Source of the DNA: an uncultured Collinsella sp.
Lineage (GTDB): Bacteria > Actinomycetota > Coriobacteriia > Coriobacteriales > Coriobacteriaceae
Length of the DNA stretch: 64,000 bases
NCBI GenBank assembly: GCA_958369225.1
Contig: CATXID010000005.1
Coordinates: 62,001-126,000 of the forward strand
Direction: 5' to 3'
Shown: positions 10,495-19,087 of the stretch, one piece after another
How positions within the stretch are numbered: the stretch's first letter is position 1
Layout: each line of letters begins with the position of its first letter
The notes under the pieces: generated by a model
What the model saw: the letters and a program-made list of their open reading frames with translations, nothing else
Told to the model about the DNA's origin: nothing
Databases searched by the model: none
Translations under genes and position numbers: made by a program

Positions 10495-10532
10495 AAAGGG
10501 CCGACCGCGGAGATGCGCGATCGGCCCTTTTT
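10495..10532. terminator. Bidirectional terminator between rlmA and membrane protein gene
   Basis: AAAGGGCCGA (10495-10504) pairs with TCGGCCCTTT (10521-10530), followed by TTT, with an A-tract on the other side. It serves rlmA on the plus strand and the gene at 10569 on the minus strand. Confidence 0.8.
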
Positions 10533-10568
10533 AGTTGCTTGGCTGCAGAGGTTATGAGAAGCGAGCGC

Positions 10569-10970
10569 TTACAGGCGGTCCTTGTTCTCGGCCTTAACGG
10601 CGTGTGCCTGCTGAACAAAGAACAGGTCGTAGACCACGATGACAAAGGCGACGATATTGACGGAGCTGCCGCCGAGCGCGGGAAGCGTGAGCGCGGCCTG
10701 CGCAATCGTGGCGATTGCGGCAACGATGCCGAGCTTAAACGCACCATCCACCTGCGAAGGCTTGTTGGCGCCCTTGATGCCCGCAACGCCCGCGGCGAGA
10801 TCGATGAGGCCCTTGGCGACCAGCACGACCGCGGCGAGCATGGCGTTCGACCCGTACGTGGAATCGAGGTTGCCGGTCGCGATGCCGACGCCGGCGATGA
10901 CGAGGCTGGCGATGCCCAAAACAAAGTAGACGAGGGCAAGGATTTTGAGAGTCTTACGAGCAGAGCTCAT
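10569..10970 (-). CDS. Small integral membrane protein, unknown function
   Basis: 133 residues starting MSSARKTLKILALVYFVLG, with four hydrophobic segments (about 10-30, 40-62, 75-95 and 100-122) and a charged C-terminus AENKDRL. The start at 10970 has AAAGGACC upstream; the longer open frame has no better signal. It resembles small uncharacterised Coriobacterial four-helix proteins; no function can be assigned. Single gene flanked by a bidirectional terminator. Confidence 0.7.
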   Translation of the reverse strand: MSSARKTLKILALVYFVLGIASLVIAGVGIATGNLDSTYGSNAMLAAVVLVAKGLIDLAAGVAGIKGANKPSQVDGAFKLGIVAAIATIAQAALTLPALGGSSVNIVAFVIVVYDLFFVQQAHAVKAENKDRL

Positions 10971-11201
10971 GGCTGGTCCTTTCGATACGAGTACGCCAAC
11001 CTGGCGCACCCCAAGTGCTGCACATATGGTGAAGCACATTGTAGTTCAACGGGGCGATGCATGCGTTTGAAAGCGTCTCTTGCCTGCACGGTCCAACCTT
11101 TCAAAAAGGAAAGCCAGCTGTAAGGCAAATCGATGGCAGCCCATGTGCGGCGCTGCGATGATGAGGCCGTAACAAGGAGCTGGTCTCAAGGAGGAGTCAT
11201 G

Positions 11202-11342
11202 ATGTACGGAGCAGGGCAAGTGCGTGAGCCGCGGTCGTTGGGAAGGCGCATGGGCGATTCCGTGATCGCTGCCGTGTGCACGGGATTGATGGCGGTACTT
11301 TGCATTGCGATGCTGTGGGCCATGTCGCATGTGGGACAATAG
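11202..11342 (+). CDS. Very small single-pass membrane protein
   Basis: A 46-residue protein, MYGAGQVREPRSLGRRMGD followed by one hydrophobic helix (about residues 20-41) and a short polar end. The strong site AAGGAGG (11188-11194) lies 7 bases before this ATG; an ATG three bases earlier is only 4 bases away. The basic N-terminus predicts an inside N-terminus. Function unknown. Coding status rests on the ribosome binding site and the plausible topology. Confidence 0.55.
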   Translation: MYGAGQVREPRSLGRRMGDSVIAAVCTGLMAVLCIAMLWAMSHVGQ

Positions 11343-11405
11343 CGGACGGTTGGGTGCCGACATAAACGGCGCTCACGTATTCGTTTTGATTGTTAAGGAG
11401 TACCC

Positions 11406-12110
11406 ATGGGCGTCGTCGATCCCTTTTCTGTTGCTCGGGCCGCGGGGCTTGAGCTGACCGGGAAGTCCGAGGGCCTCACGCTCACCGACGGCACGATGGA
11501 GCTGCGTGCCGATTTTGGCCGCATGCTGCCGCGACTCAAGCAGGGCCGTCTGCAGCAAGAGCTGTTGGTGAAGGCTGCGCGCACAAAGGGCATCGAGCGA
11601 CCATGGGCGATTGACGCTACGGCAGGCTTTGGCGAGGATTCGCTGCTGTTGGCGGCCGCGGGCTTTACCGTCGATCTGTATGAGCAGGATTGCGTGATCG
11701 CGGCGCTCCTCAAGGATGCCCTGGATCGCGCGGCAGATGATCCGGCGCTTGCGGCTGCCGTGTCGCGCATGCGCTTACATGCGGGCGAGGACAGCATTGC
11801 CGGCCTTCGCCATACGGCTGAGCTGATCGGGCGGGGCGAGCTTGCCGCCCCCGACGTGGTATATCTGGATCCCATGTTTCCCGAACGCACCAAGAGCGCG
11901 GCGGTGAAAAAGAAGTTCCAACTCTTACACCATCTGGAGCAGCCGTGCGCCGATGAGGAGACGCTGGTCGAAGCTGCGCTTGCGGCGCGCCCGCGCAAGG
12001 TCGTTATCAAGCGGCCGGTGAAGGGGCCGCTGCTTGCCGGCGTTAAGCCGAGCTATCAACTTGCGGGCAAGGCCGTTCGCTACGATGTGTTGGTGCCGCC
12101 GCGCCCGTAG
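11406..12110 (+). CDS. rsmJ: Class I SAM methyltransferase, RsmJ-like
   Basis: 234 residues. Motif I AIDATAGFGEDSL is at residues 68-80, and the catalytic block DVVYLDPMFPERTKSAAVKKK is near residue 150, both typical of RsmJ, which makes m2G1516 in 16S rRNA in E. coli. The family is rarer in gram-positives, so the exact rRNA target is inferred. TTAAGGAGTACCC precedes the ATG. Single gene. Confidence 0.82.
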   Translation: MGVVDPFSVARAAGLELTGKSEGLTLTDGTMELRADFGRMLPRLKQGRLQQELLVKAARTKGIERPWAIDATAGFGEDSLLLAAAGFTVDLYEQDCVIAALLKDALDRAADDPALAAAVSRMRLHAGEDSIAGLRHTAELIGRGELAAPDVVYLDPMFPERTKSAAVKKKFQLLHHLEQPCADEETLVEAALAARPRKVVIKRPVKGPLLAGVKPSYQLAGKAVRYDVLVPPRP

Positions 12111-12158
12111 CTTGCGTGCGATGGCTGGCGCTCCGTCAATGCCGTGCCGATGCGGCGC

Positions 12159-12455
12159 CTATTTCCAAGGGTGCGACGTCAAGTGCCAGCCGCCGCAGTA
12201 TTCGCATTTGTAGCAGGCCAGCCCGCGGCGTCCGCGGTTTTCGCAGTCGGCCATAACTGCCTCGGCCTCGGCGCGCGTGTCGTAACGGTTTTTGCGCTCG
12301 CACGATTTGTAGCGCCAGGCTTCATCGCGCTCGGAGTCCAGGGCGTCGCGGCGCTCGTCCTCGCGTGCAAACAGGTCGCTCATATCGCCGCCGGTAGCAG
12401 CGCTCAAAAACTCGCTTTTGGCCTTTGACCAGGCGGCTCGCTTTTTGCTTCCCAT
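12159..12455 (-). CDS. Small zinc-ribbon-like protein, unknown function
   Basis: 98 residues starting MGSKKRAAWSKAKSEFL. The N-terminal half is basic and helical with an acidic stretch (SDLFAREDERRDALDSERDE). The C-terminus carries CYKCEYCGGWHLTS, a compact metal-binding knuckle seen in many small phage and bacterial proteins. The open frame extends 21 bases further to a TTG. It is divergent from the GNAT gene, sharing a short region with a palindrome. Nucleic-acid binding is possible but unproven. Confidence 0.65.
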   Translation of the reverse strand: MGSKKRAAWSKAKSEFLSAATGGDMSDLFAREDERRDALDSERDEAWRYKSCERKNRYDTRAEAEAVMADCENRGRRGLACYKCEYCGGWHLTSHPWK

Positions 12456-12479
12456 CTGCTTCGCGCCCTTCTCCAAACG

Positions 12480-12511
12480 TTGGTATCATTGCTCAATCAA
12501 AGTGATACCAA
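12480..12511. promoter_or_regulatory. TTGGTATCA palindrome between divergent genes
   Basis: TTGGTATCA (12480-12488) and TGATACCAA (12503-12511) are perfect inverted 9-mers 14 bases apart, centred in the 74-bp gap between the zinc-ribbon gene and the GNAT gene. The position suggests an operator serving one or both promoters. No regulator is known. Confidence 0.5.
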
Positions 12512-12529
12512 TAAACGTGAGGTCGCCGC

Positions 12530-13021
12530 GTGATGATCAGAAAAACCCTCGATACCGACATTCCCGCCGTCATGGCCATCTATGACGCGGCCCGCGCCTT
12601 TATGCGCGCACATGGCAACACGACGCAGTGGCCCGAGGGCACGCCTTCGGGCGAGCAGCTGGCTGCCGATATCGCCGCCGGTGGCAGCTATGTGTGCGAG
12701 GAAGACGGACGCGTGGTGGCGACGTTTGCCTTTCTGCCGGGGCCGGACAGTTCCTACGATGTGATCGAGGGCGGCCAGTGGCGCAGCGACGCCCCGTATG
12801 CTGTGCTGCACCGCGTGGCATCCGACGGCACCACGCATGGCGTCGCGGCTGCGATGTTTGCCTTTGCCGAGGAACGCATCGACCATCTGCGTATCGACAC
12901 ACACCAAGACAACCTGCCCATGCAGGGCGCCATCGCCAAGGCCGGGTTTAAGCGCGCCGGTATCGTATATGTGTCGGACGGTACGCCGCGCGTCGCGTTT
13001 GATTGGCTGCGCGAGGCATAA
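12530..13021 (+). CDS. GNAT family N-acetyltransferase
   Basis: Acetyl-CoA-dependent acetyltransferase, 163 residues from a GTG at 12530 (an ATG follows as the next codon). GNAT fold markers are the N-terminal IRKTLDTDIPAVMAIYDAAR, central beta-bulge strand RVVATFAFLPG and C-terminal HLRIDTHQDNLPMQGAIAKAGFKRAG. The canonical R/Q-x-x-G-x-G/A pyrophosphate loop is weak (ASDGTTHGVAAAM). Substrate unknown. Followed by a clear terminator. Confidence 0.88.
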   Translation: MMIRKTLDTDIPAVMAIYDAARAFMRAHGNTTQWPEGTPSGEQLAADIAAGGSYVCEEDGRVVATFAFLPGPDSSYDVIEGGQWRSDAPYAVLHRVASDGTTHGVAAAMFAFAEERIDHLRIDTHQDNLPMQGAIAKAGFKRAGIVYVSDGTPRVAFDWLREA

Positions 13022-13055
13022 AGGCCGAGTCACATACCAGCGTTTCATCGAAATG

Positions 13056-13083
13056 AAAATGGCCCCGAGTGGGGCCATTTTTG
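13056..13083 (+). terminator. Rho-independent terminator after GNAT gene
   Basis: AAAATGGCCCC (13056-13066) and GGGGCCATTTTT (13071-13082) with a 4-base loop and T-tract. Confidence 0.88.
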
Positions 13084-13102
13084 GTAAAACGCGTTGTTGT
13101 GG

Positions 13103-13260
13103 GGTTCGCGCTGTTACCGCCTCAGATGAGCCAAGGCAGACAAAAGGGGAGGTGCCGGCTTTCGCAAGGCGCGAACCTACGAAAATCGCCGCGCGGCAAC
13201 GCGGGGCGATGAGCTCGGTCGGGGGATAGGGCCCGCTTCGCCCGCCGGCCCGTAAATTGT
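13103..13260 (+). other. Strongly structured region upstream of TetM-like GTPase
   Basis: This is most of a 304-base gap without a gene. GGTTCGCGC (13103-13111) pairs perfectly with GCGCGAACC (13169-13177), enclosing CCGCCTC/GAGG-type and CTTTCGCAAG hairpins. Downstream ATCGCC (13185-13190) pairs with GGCGAT around a GCG/CGC hairpin, followed by GGGCCCGC. A possible -10 (TTGTAT/TATCAT) lies at about 13257-13264. It may be an attenuator or leader, an independent small RNA, or just G+C-rich palindromic DNA; no known riboswitch motif was recognised. Confidence 0.4.
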
Positions 13261-13325
13261 ATCATCCAGTGTGGAGCGTGAACGCCCGTTGCCGCGTGCG
13301 ATGGGCTTGTAATAAGAGGAGAGCC

Positions 13326-15329
13326 ATGTCGAAGCAAGCGGTCGTTGGAATCTTGGCGCATGTCGATGCCGGCAAGACCACGCTGGCCGAGGCCATGTTG
13401 TTCAACGCGGGTCGCATTCGCAAGCGCGGCCGCGTGGACGATGGCGATTCGCATCTGGACACGAATGCGATCGAGCGTGAGCGTGGCATTACGATCTTCT
13501 CGTCGCAGGCCGTGCTCGACCATGGCGATACCCACGTCATGCTCGTGGATGCGCCGGGACATGTCGATTTTTCTGCCGAGGCGGAGCGCACGCTGCGCGC
13601 ACTCGACTACGCGATTTTGGTTGTGGGCGCCAACGACGGCGTGCAGGGGCACACCGAAACCCTGTGGCGCCTGCTTGCGCGCTATGACATCCCGACGTTC
13701 ATCTTCATCAACAAAATCGATTTGGAGAATCCCGGCCGCGATGTTTTGCTGGCACAACTTGGGCAACGCCTTTCCGAGGGCTGCTTGGATGCCAGCGAAC
13801 TGCTGGCGGGCGGGGCCGTTCAGGAGGACGCTGCCGCGTTAGACGAAGAAGCGCTCGAGGAGTTTTTTGAAGCGGGCGAGCTTTCTGTCGCAACGCTGTC
13901 GCGCATGGTTGCCGAGCGCAAGCTCTTTCCCTGCTTTGCCGGCTCGGCGCTCAAGGACCAAGGCGTGGACGAGCTGCTGGATGGCATATGCGCGCTGATG
14001 CGTGAACAGGCGTGGCTCCCGGAGTTTGCCGCGCGCGTCTATCGTGTCAGCCGTGGGGATCACGGTGAGCGTTTGGCTTGGGTTAAAGTGACCGGCGGCA
14101 CGTTGCATGCCAAGCAGATGATTGACGGACGTTCCGGTGCCGAGGCATGGGAGCAGAAGGTCGATCAGGTCCGCATCTATAACGGCGAGAAGTATGAGCT
14201 TGCCCAAGAAGTTGCTGCTGGCGGTATTTGTGCCGTGACGGGTCTTGCGCACGTTCGCCCAGGGGACGCCTTGGGCGCGGAATCCGCGTGCGATGCGCCC
14301 GTCATTGCGCCAGTTCTCACCTATACGGTGCTTCCGGGCGAACACGATGTCCATGCGGTGTTCAAAGCACTGACTGAGCTGGCGGACGAAGATCCCATGC
14401 TCGGCGTAAGCTGGAATACGCATCTTGAACAAATACATCTGCAGCTCATGGGGGCGGTGCAGCTCGAGGTCGTGCAGCGGGTGTTGGCCGATCGCTTTGG
14501 CCTTTCGGTTGCGTTTGAGTCTGGCGGCATTCTCTATAAGGAGACTATTTCGCAGCCGGTCGAGGGCGTGGGCCACTTTGAGCCACTGCGCCACTATGCC
14601 GAGGTGCATCTGTGCCTGGAACCGTTGCCGGCGGGTTCGGGCGTGCAGTTTGGCACCGTGACCTCGACCGACGAGCTCGATCTTAACTGGCAGCGTCTGG
14701 CACTCACCAACGCCATGGAGCGCGATCATCTGGGCGCGCTGACCGGCTCGCCCATCACCGATGTGCGCATTACGCTCACGGGTGGCCGCGCGCATGCCAA
14801 ACACACCGAGGGCGGCGATTTTCGCCAGGCCACGTACCGCGCGATTCGCCAGGGGCTCATGCAGGCGCGTGAGGCCGGCGCGGCGGTGCTGTTGGAGCCG
14901 TGGTATCGCTTTGAGCTCGAGGTGCCGGGGGAGTGCGTGGGCCGGGCGCTCTCGGATGCCACGCGCATGGGTGCCGAGTACGAGCCGCCGACGATGGCGG
15001 GAGACCGGGCGAAGCTTGTGGGTCGCGTGCCGGCATCTGAGGTGCAGGATTACGCGCTGGAGGTGGCTGCCTACACGAGTGGTCGTGGGCATCTGTACCT
15101 GGAGTTCGCCGGCTATGCGCCTTGCCATGATGCCGAGTGCGTAATCGAGACGGCCGCCTATGAGCCCGAGGCCGATCTGCCCAACACGCCCGACTCGGTC
15201 TTTTGCTCTCACGGCGCCGGCTACACGGTCAAATGGTACGACGTACCCGCCGCAGCTCATGTAAAGGTCGATCCCACCACCTTCCGCTCCTGGCGAGCAG
15301 CAGACGCCGAGTTTTTCGGCCATAGGTGA
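13326..15329 (+). CDS. TetM-like translational GTPase (EF-G paralogue)
   Basis: 667-residue EF-G/TetM-family protein. The G1 motif AHVDAGKTT is at residues 11-19, RERGITI is the switch region, G3 is DAPGHVDFSAEAERTL and G4 is NKID. Domains II-V follow in order, including the domain IV/V region. Length and N-terminus match ribosomal protection proteins (about 640), but the domain IV loop and C-terminus (FRSWRAADAEFFGHR) are not those of TetM/O/W. It is therefore better called a chromosomal TetM-like factor than a proven resistance determinant. Start chosen at GAGGAGAGCC ATG, 69 bases inside the longest frame. Confidence 0.88.
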   Translation: MSKQAVVGILAHVDAGKTTLAEAMLFNAGRIRKRGRVDDGDSHLDTNAIERERGITIFSSQAVLDHGDTHVMLVDAPGHVDFSAEAERTLRALDYAILVVGANDGVQGHTETLWRLLARYDIPTFIFINKIDLENPGRDVLLAQLGQRLSEGCLDASELLAGGAVQEDAAALDEEALEEFFEAGELSVATLSRMVAERKLFPCFAGSALKDQGVDELLDGICALMREQAWLPEFAARVYRVSRGDHGERLAWVKVTGGTLHAKQMIDGRSGAEAWEQKVDQVRIYNGEKYELAQEVAAGGICAVTGLAHVRPGDALGAESACDAPVIAPVLTYTVLPGEHDVHAVFKALTELADEDPMLGVSWNTHLEQIHLQLMGAVQLEVVQRVLADRFGLSVAFESGGILYKETISQPVEGVGHFEPLRHYAEVHLCLEPLPAGSGVQFGTVTSTDELDLNWQRLALTNAMERDHLGALTGSPITDVRITLTGGRAHAKHTEGGDFRQATYRAIRQGLMQAREAGAAVLLEPWYRFELEVPGECVGRALSDATRMGAEYEPPTMAGDRAKLVGRVPASEVQDYALEVAAYTSGRGHLYLEFAGYAPCHDAECVIETAAYEPEADLPNTPDSVFCSHGAGYTVKWYDVPAAAHVKVDPTTFRSWRAADAEFFGHR

Positions 15330-15360
15330 TAGAGGGTCAGACTCTTTGCCGCATTTAATT

Positions 15361-15390
15361 GGTATAACTCGGTATAAGTTGGTATAACTG
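15361..15390. repeat. Three 10-bp direct repeats upstream of AAA ATPase
   Basis: GGTATAACTC, GGTATAAGTT and GGTATAACTG follow each other without spacing at 15361-15390. The 10-bp period puts each on the same DNA face, as for a cooperative regulator. They sit 32 bases before the ATPase start. Confidence 0.6.
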
Positions 15391-15422
15391 TTACCAGGGT
15401 TTACCGATCCGAGGAGGCCGAC

Positions 15423-16541
15423 ATGAATCCAAATCCCTTTAAGCCAACGGCAGGCAAGCGGCCTCCGATGCTCATCGGTCGAGAGTCGGTCATCGAAGAT
15501 TTTGAGGAAGGACTCGACAACGGCGCCGGAGCGCCGGGCAGGCTCATGCTCATTACGGGAAATCGCGGCTGCGGCAAGACGGTTCTCCTGCGGGAGCTGC
15601 AACGTCTAGCCAGCGAGCGCGGATGGGCGGTTGTCTCCGATTCCGCTTCGCTTGGCTTGTGCGACCGCCTGGCCGACGCGCTTCGCTCGAATAAACCCGT
15701 TGTGACGTCAATGGAATTCGGGCCGTCGTTTGGCCGGATGTCGGTCGAGGCGGCGCGGGCAAAGGGCGAGACGTTGCGAGGGCTGGTCAACGAGCGTCTC
15801 AAGAAGCTCGGTCCAGGCAAGGGCATACTGTTTGCGATTGACGAGGCTCAATCTGCGTCTATCGAGGAGCTGGCGGCTCTTGCCGTTCTCTATCAGCAGG
15901 TGCTCGGAGACCAGGATGCCACGGGCTTGTCCGATAGCGACCAGCGCGGCCTTGCGCTAGTGTTCGCCGGTTTGCCCAGCATGGTTGATGACTTGCTCGA
16001 AGAGCCGAGCGTGACGTTTTTGCGGCGCGCCCAGCAGCGTACGCTGGGGGCGATTTCTTTGCCCAAGGTGCGCGATTCATATATCCAGACGGTCAAAGGC
16101 GCTGGTCTTTGCGTTGATGCGGGGACGGCGGACCTTGCGGCGCGCAGGAGCATGGGGCATCCCTATATGGTCCAGCTGGTGGGATATTACATGTGGCGGG
16201 CTGCTGTCCGGCGTGACTCGCGGGTCATTGAAGAACGCGATGTCGAGGATGGCCATGCGGATGCCGTCTCCGAGTTCTACGAAGCGGTTGACGCGCCTCT
16301 GTATTACGGGCTGCGCAGTCCACAACGCCTCTTTATCGAGGCCATGGCTGCTGACGAGGGTAAACCGACGCGCATGGCGGATATCATTGAGCGCTGCGAT
16401 CGCACCCAGAGCTGGGCGAGTAAATATCGCGCAAGCCTGATTCGCGAGCGCGTCATCGAGGCTGCCGGATACGGCCTCGTCCGATTTACCGTGCCCATGC
16501 TGGGCGAGTATATCCGCGACCGCATTTTATGGCATGAGTAG
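15423..16541 (+). CDS. AAA family ATPase with C-terminal winged helix, unknown role
   Basis: 372 residues. Walker A GNRGCGKT is at residues 46-53 and Walker B ILFAIDEAQ near residue 140; the sensor region includes LVFAGLPSM and VTFLRRAQQ. A C-terminal helical/winged-helix part ends LVRFTVPMLGEYIRDRI. The layout recalls the ATPase_2/AAA_16 (Orc1-like) group of solo regulatory ATPases. It is paralogous to the ATPase at 19088: both share AGLP, FLRRAQQ, QLVGY and wHTH blocks. It overlaps or abuts the uvrA2 gene, so the two form an operon. Its job is not known. Confidence 0.85.
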   Translation: MNPNPFKPTAGKRPPMLIGRESVIEDFEEGLDNGAGAPGRLMLITGNRGCGKTVLLRELQRLASERGWAVVSDSASLGLCDRLADALRSNKPVVTSMEFGPSFGRMSVEAARAKGETLRGLVNERLKKLGPGKGILFAIDEAQSASIEELAALAVLYQQVLGDQDATGLSDSDQRGLALVFAGLPSMVDDLLEEPSVTFLRRAQQRTLGAISLPKVRDSYIQTVKGAGLCVDAGTADLAARRSMGHPYMVQLVGYYMWRAAVRRDSRVIEERDVEDGHADAVSEFYEAVDAPLYYGLRSPQRLFIEAMAADEGKPTRMADIIERCDRTQSWASKYRASLIRERVIEAAGYGLVRFTVPMLGEYIRDRILWHE

Positions 16542-16566
16542 GGTGATAAAGGTGACGGAACAGAAG

Positions 16567-19047
16567 ATGAGCCCGCAGGCTATCGAGGTGCGCGGCGCGC
16601 GCGTACACAACCTCAAGGACATCGATATCGATATTCCGCTGGGAAAGCTCGTGGGCATTGCCGGCGTATCGGGTTCGGGCAAGAGTTCGCTGGCGCTGGG
16701 GGTTCTTTATGCCGAGGGCTCGCGTCGCTACTTGGAAGCACTCAGCACTTATACCCGCCGTCGTTTGACGCAGGCCGAGCACGCTCAGGTGGATGAGGTA
16801 TTGCACGTACCGGCGGCGCTCGCGCTGCACCAGCGTCCGAGCGTGCCGGGCGTGCGCTCCACCTTTGGCACCATGACCGAGCTCAACAACAGCCTGCGTC
16901 TGCTCTTTAGCCGTTGCGCCCATCACGTGTGCCCGCATTGCGGGGCGCGTGTGGAGCCAAGCCTCAACGTAGCGGCTGGCCTGTCGCTCACGTGTCCGAC
17001 GTGCGACCGCGAGTTCTACGCTCCGAGCGCCGAGGACCTTGCCTTTAACAGTGGCGGTGCATGCCCCACCTGTGGCGGCACCGGTGTCATGCGCGAGGTG
17101 GACGAGGCGAGCCTGGTGCCCGACGAGTCAAAGACCATCAACGAAGGTGCGGTGCTTCCCTGGGGTACGCTCATGTGGGATTTGATGAAGCAGGTCGCCG
17201 GCGAGATGGGCGTGCGCACCGACGTGCCGTTTAACCAGCTCACGCCTCAAGAGCGCGACATCGTGTTCCACGGTCCGGCGGTTAAGAAGCACATTCTCTA
17301 CGTTCCCAAAAACGGCGAGGGCGCCACGCCGCTCGACTTTACCTATTACAACGCCGTCTATACCGTTGAGAATGCGCTCGCCAAGGTTAAGGACGACAAG
17401 GGCCTCAAACGCGTTGCACGCTTTTTGCGCGAGGGGGCATGCCGCGATTGCGGCGGCACGCGTCTCTCCGAGGCTGCGCGCCAGCCTCAGGTGCGCGGTA
17501 TCAATCTGGCACAGGCCGGGGCCATGACGCTTGGTGATGCGGTCGAGTGGGTGCGCGGGGTGCCCTCATCCTTGCCGGTCGAGATGCGGCCCATGGCGAT
17601 GGATATCTGCGATTCATTTTTGGGCGCGGCCCGTCGCCTGGTCGACTTGGGTCTCGATTACCTTTCACTCGACCGCGCTGGTGCCACGCTCTCCACGGGT
17701 GAGCGCCAGCGCGTGCAACTCGCCCGCGTGGTGCGCAACCGATCGACGGGCGTGCTCTATGTGCTGGACGAGCCTTCGATCGGCTTGCATCCCGCCAATG
17801 TCGACGGCTTGGTGGGCGTGATGCGCGATCTGGTGGATGACGGCAACACCGTGGTTGTTGTCGACCACGATACGCGCGTACTGGTGGAAGCCGACTATCT
17901 GGTCGAGATGGGCCCCGTTGCCGGAGCGGGTGGTGGTAATGTGATTGCCGCTGGCACGGTAGACGAGGTCGAGCAATCGCAGGGCAGCCGCATCGCCCCG
18001 TTTTTGCGCGCCGAGCCCAAGCGCTTGCGTCCGCAGGTGACTGACGAGGAAATGTTCGACCAGGGCCACATCCGTATGGCAACCGATACCATCCATACCG
18101 TCAAACCGCTCGAAGTCGATATCCCGCGCGGCCGTCTCGTTGCGGTGACGGGCGTTTCGGGTTCGGGCAAGACGACGCTGGTGCTTGAGACGCTCATTCC
18201 GGCACTCAAGGCGCAGGCAGATGGCGAGCGTCTGCCAAGACACGTGCGCTGGGTCGATGCCGAAGGCATTGCCCGCGCCAACCTGATTGACGCCACTCCC
18301 ATCGGCGCCAACGTGCGCTCGACGGTGGCGACTTATGCCGACATCCATGATGAGCTGCGTCGCGCCTTCGCCCGTACGCCCGAAGCCAAGGCAGCCGGCT
18401 ACAAGGCGGGCGCCTTCAGTTACAACACTGGCGCCTTGCGCTGCCCTACGTGTGACGGCACGGGCTCGATATCGCTCGACGTGCAGTTTTTGCCCGACGT
18501 CGAGATCGTCTGCCCGGCATGTCGCGGCTCGCGTTATGCAGACGCGGCTTCGCATATCCATCGCGAGGGCAAGGACGGGAGTCTGCTTACGTTGCCGCAG
18601 CTCATGGACATGAGTGTGGACGAGGCCCTCGACGCCACGGTGGGACTCAAGAAGGTTCAGGCGCGCTTGCAGACCTTGCACGACCTGGGCCTGGGCTATC
18701 TCACACTCGGTGAGCCCACACCGGCGCTCTCGGGCGGCGAGGCGCAGCGTCTTAAGCTTGCGAGCGAGATGGGTCGCGTGCAGGATGATGCCGTATTCGT
18801 ATTCGACGAGCCCACGATCGGCCTGCATCCGCTCGATGTTCAGGTGTTGCTGAGTGTGTTCGACGGCCTCGTTGCCAAGGGCGCCACGGTTATCGTGATC
18901 GAACACGATCTCGACCTTATCCGTAACGCCGATTACGTGATCGACATGGGTCCGGGCGGTGGCGACGCGGGCGGGCAAATCGTCTGTGCTGGCACGCCGA
19001 GCGACATCGCAGCCTGCTCCAAGAGCATTACCGGCCGCTACCTATAG
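16567..19047 (+). CDS. UvrA2-type excinuclease ABC subunit A paralogue
   Basis: 826-residue ABC ATPase of the UvrA family. Walker A motifs are GVSGSGKSS (residues 33-41) and GVSGSGKTT. There are two signature/Walker B sets (LSTGERQRVQLA, VLDEPSIGLHP; LSGGEAQRLKLA, VFDEPTIGLHP). Zinc modules are CPHC...CPTC and CPTC...CPAC. The first zinc module directly follows NNSLRLLFSRC, so the roughly 120-residue UvrB-binding domain of true UvrA is missing, as in UvrA2/DrrC. Likely role: DNA-lesion or intercalating-drug tolerance without UvrB. MSPQAIEVRGARVHNLK is the natural N-terminus; a start at 16534 overlapping the ATPase stop is possible. Confidence 0.9.
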   Translation: MSPQAIEVRGARVHNLKDIDIDIPLGKLVGIAGVSGSGKSSLALGVLYAEGSRRYLEALSTYTRRRLTQAEHAQVDEVLHVPAALALHQRPSVPGVRSTFGTMTELNNSLRLLFSRCAHHVCPHCGARVEPSLNVAAGLSLTCPTCDREFYAPSAEDLAFNSGGACPTCGGTGVMREVDEASLVPDESKTINEGAVLPWGTLMWDLMKQVAGEMGVRTDVPFNQLTPQERDIVFHGPAVKKHILYVPKNGEGATPLDFTYYNAVYTVENALAKVKDDKGLKRVARFLREGACRDCGGTRLSEAARQPQVRGINLAQAGAMTLGDAVEWVRGVPSSLPVEMRPMAMDICDSFLGAARRLVDLGLDYLSLDRAGATLSTGERQRVQLARVVRNRSTGVLYVLDEPSIGLHPANVDGLVGVMRDLVDDGNTVVVVDHDTRVLVEADYLVEMGPVAGAGGGNVIAAGTVDEVEQSQGSRIAPFLRAEPKRLRPQVTDEEMFDQGHIRMATDTIHTVKPLEVDIPRGRLVAVTGVSGSGKTTLVLETLIPALKAQADGERLPRHVRWVDAEGIARANLIDATPIGANVRSTVATYADIHDELRRAFARTPEAKAAGYKAGAFSYNTGALRCPTCDGTGSISLDVQFLPDVEIVCPACRGSRYADAASHIHREGKDGSLLTLPQLMDMSVDEALDATVGLKKVQARLQTLHDLGLGYLTLGEPTPALSGGEAQRLKLASEMGRVQDDAVFVFDEPTIGLHPLDVQVLLSVFDGLVAKGATVIVIEHDLDLIRNADYVIDMGPGGGDAGGQIVCAGTPSDIAACSKSITGRYL

Positions 19048-19048
19048 A

Positions 19049-19083
19049 CAATGAGGCAAAGGGACAGCCCCTTTGCCTCATTG
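19049..19083. repeat. Intergenic palindrome, AAAGGGACAG type
   Basis: CAATGAGGCAAAGGG (19049-19063) and CCCTTTGCCTCATTG (19069-19083) are 15-bp perfect arms around ACAGC. It lies between the convergent uvrA2 and AAA ATPase genes, so it could also act as a terminator, but there is no T-run. Confidence 0.7.
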
Positions 19084-19087
19084 ATGC

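Noticed and set aside
13103..13177. Signal recognition particle RNA, tRNA or a known riboswitch
   Set aside because: AGCCAAGGCAGA resembles part of 4.5S RNA, but the GGAAGGAAGCA loop is missing; no T-box, TPP, cobalamin or SAM consensus was found.
13326..15329. Calling the GTPase a tetracycline resistance gene
   Set aside because: Domain IV loop and C-terminus differ from known ribosomal protection proteins; resistance is not supported by sequence alone.
13839..15602. 587-residue minus-strand open frame
   Set aside because: Antisense to the TetM-like GTPase gene; composition rich in Arg, His, Leu, no recognisable domain.
17665..18978. 437-residue minus-strand open frame
   Set aside because: Antisense to uvrA2; no domain or start signal.
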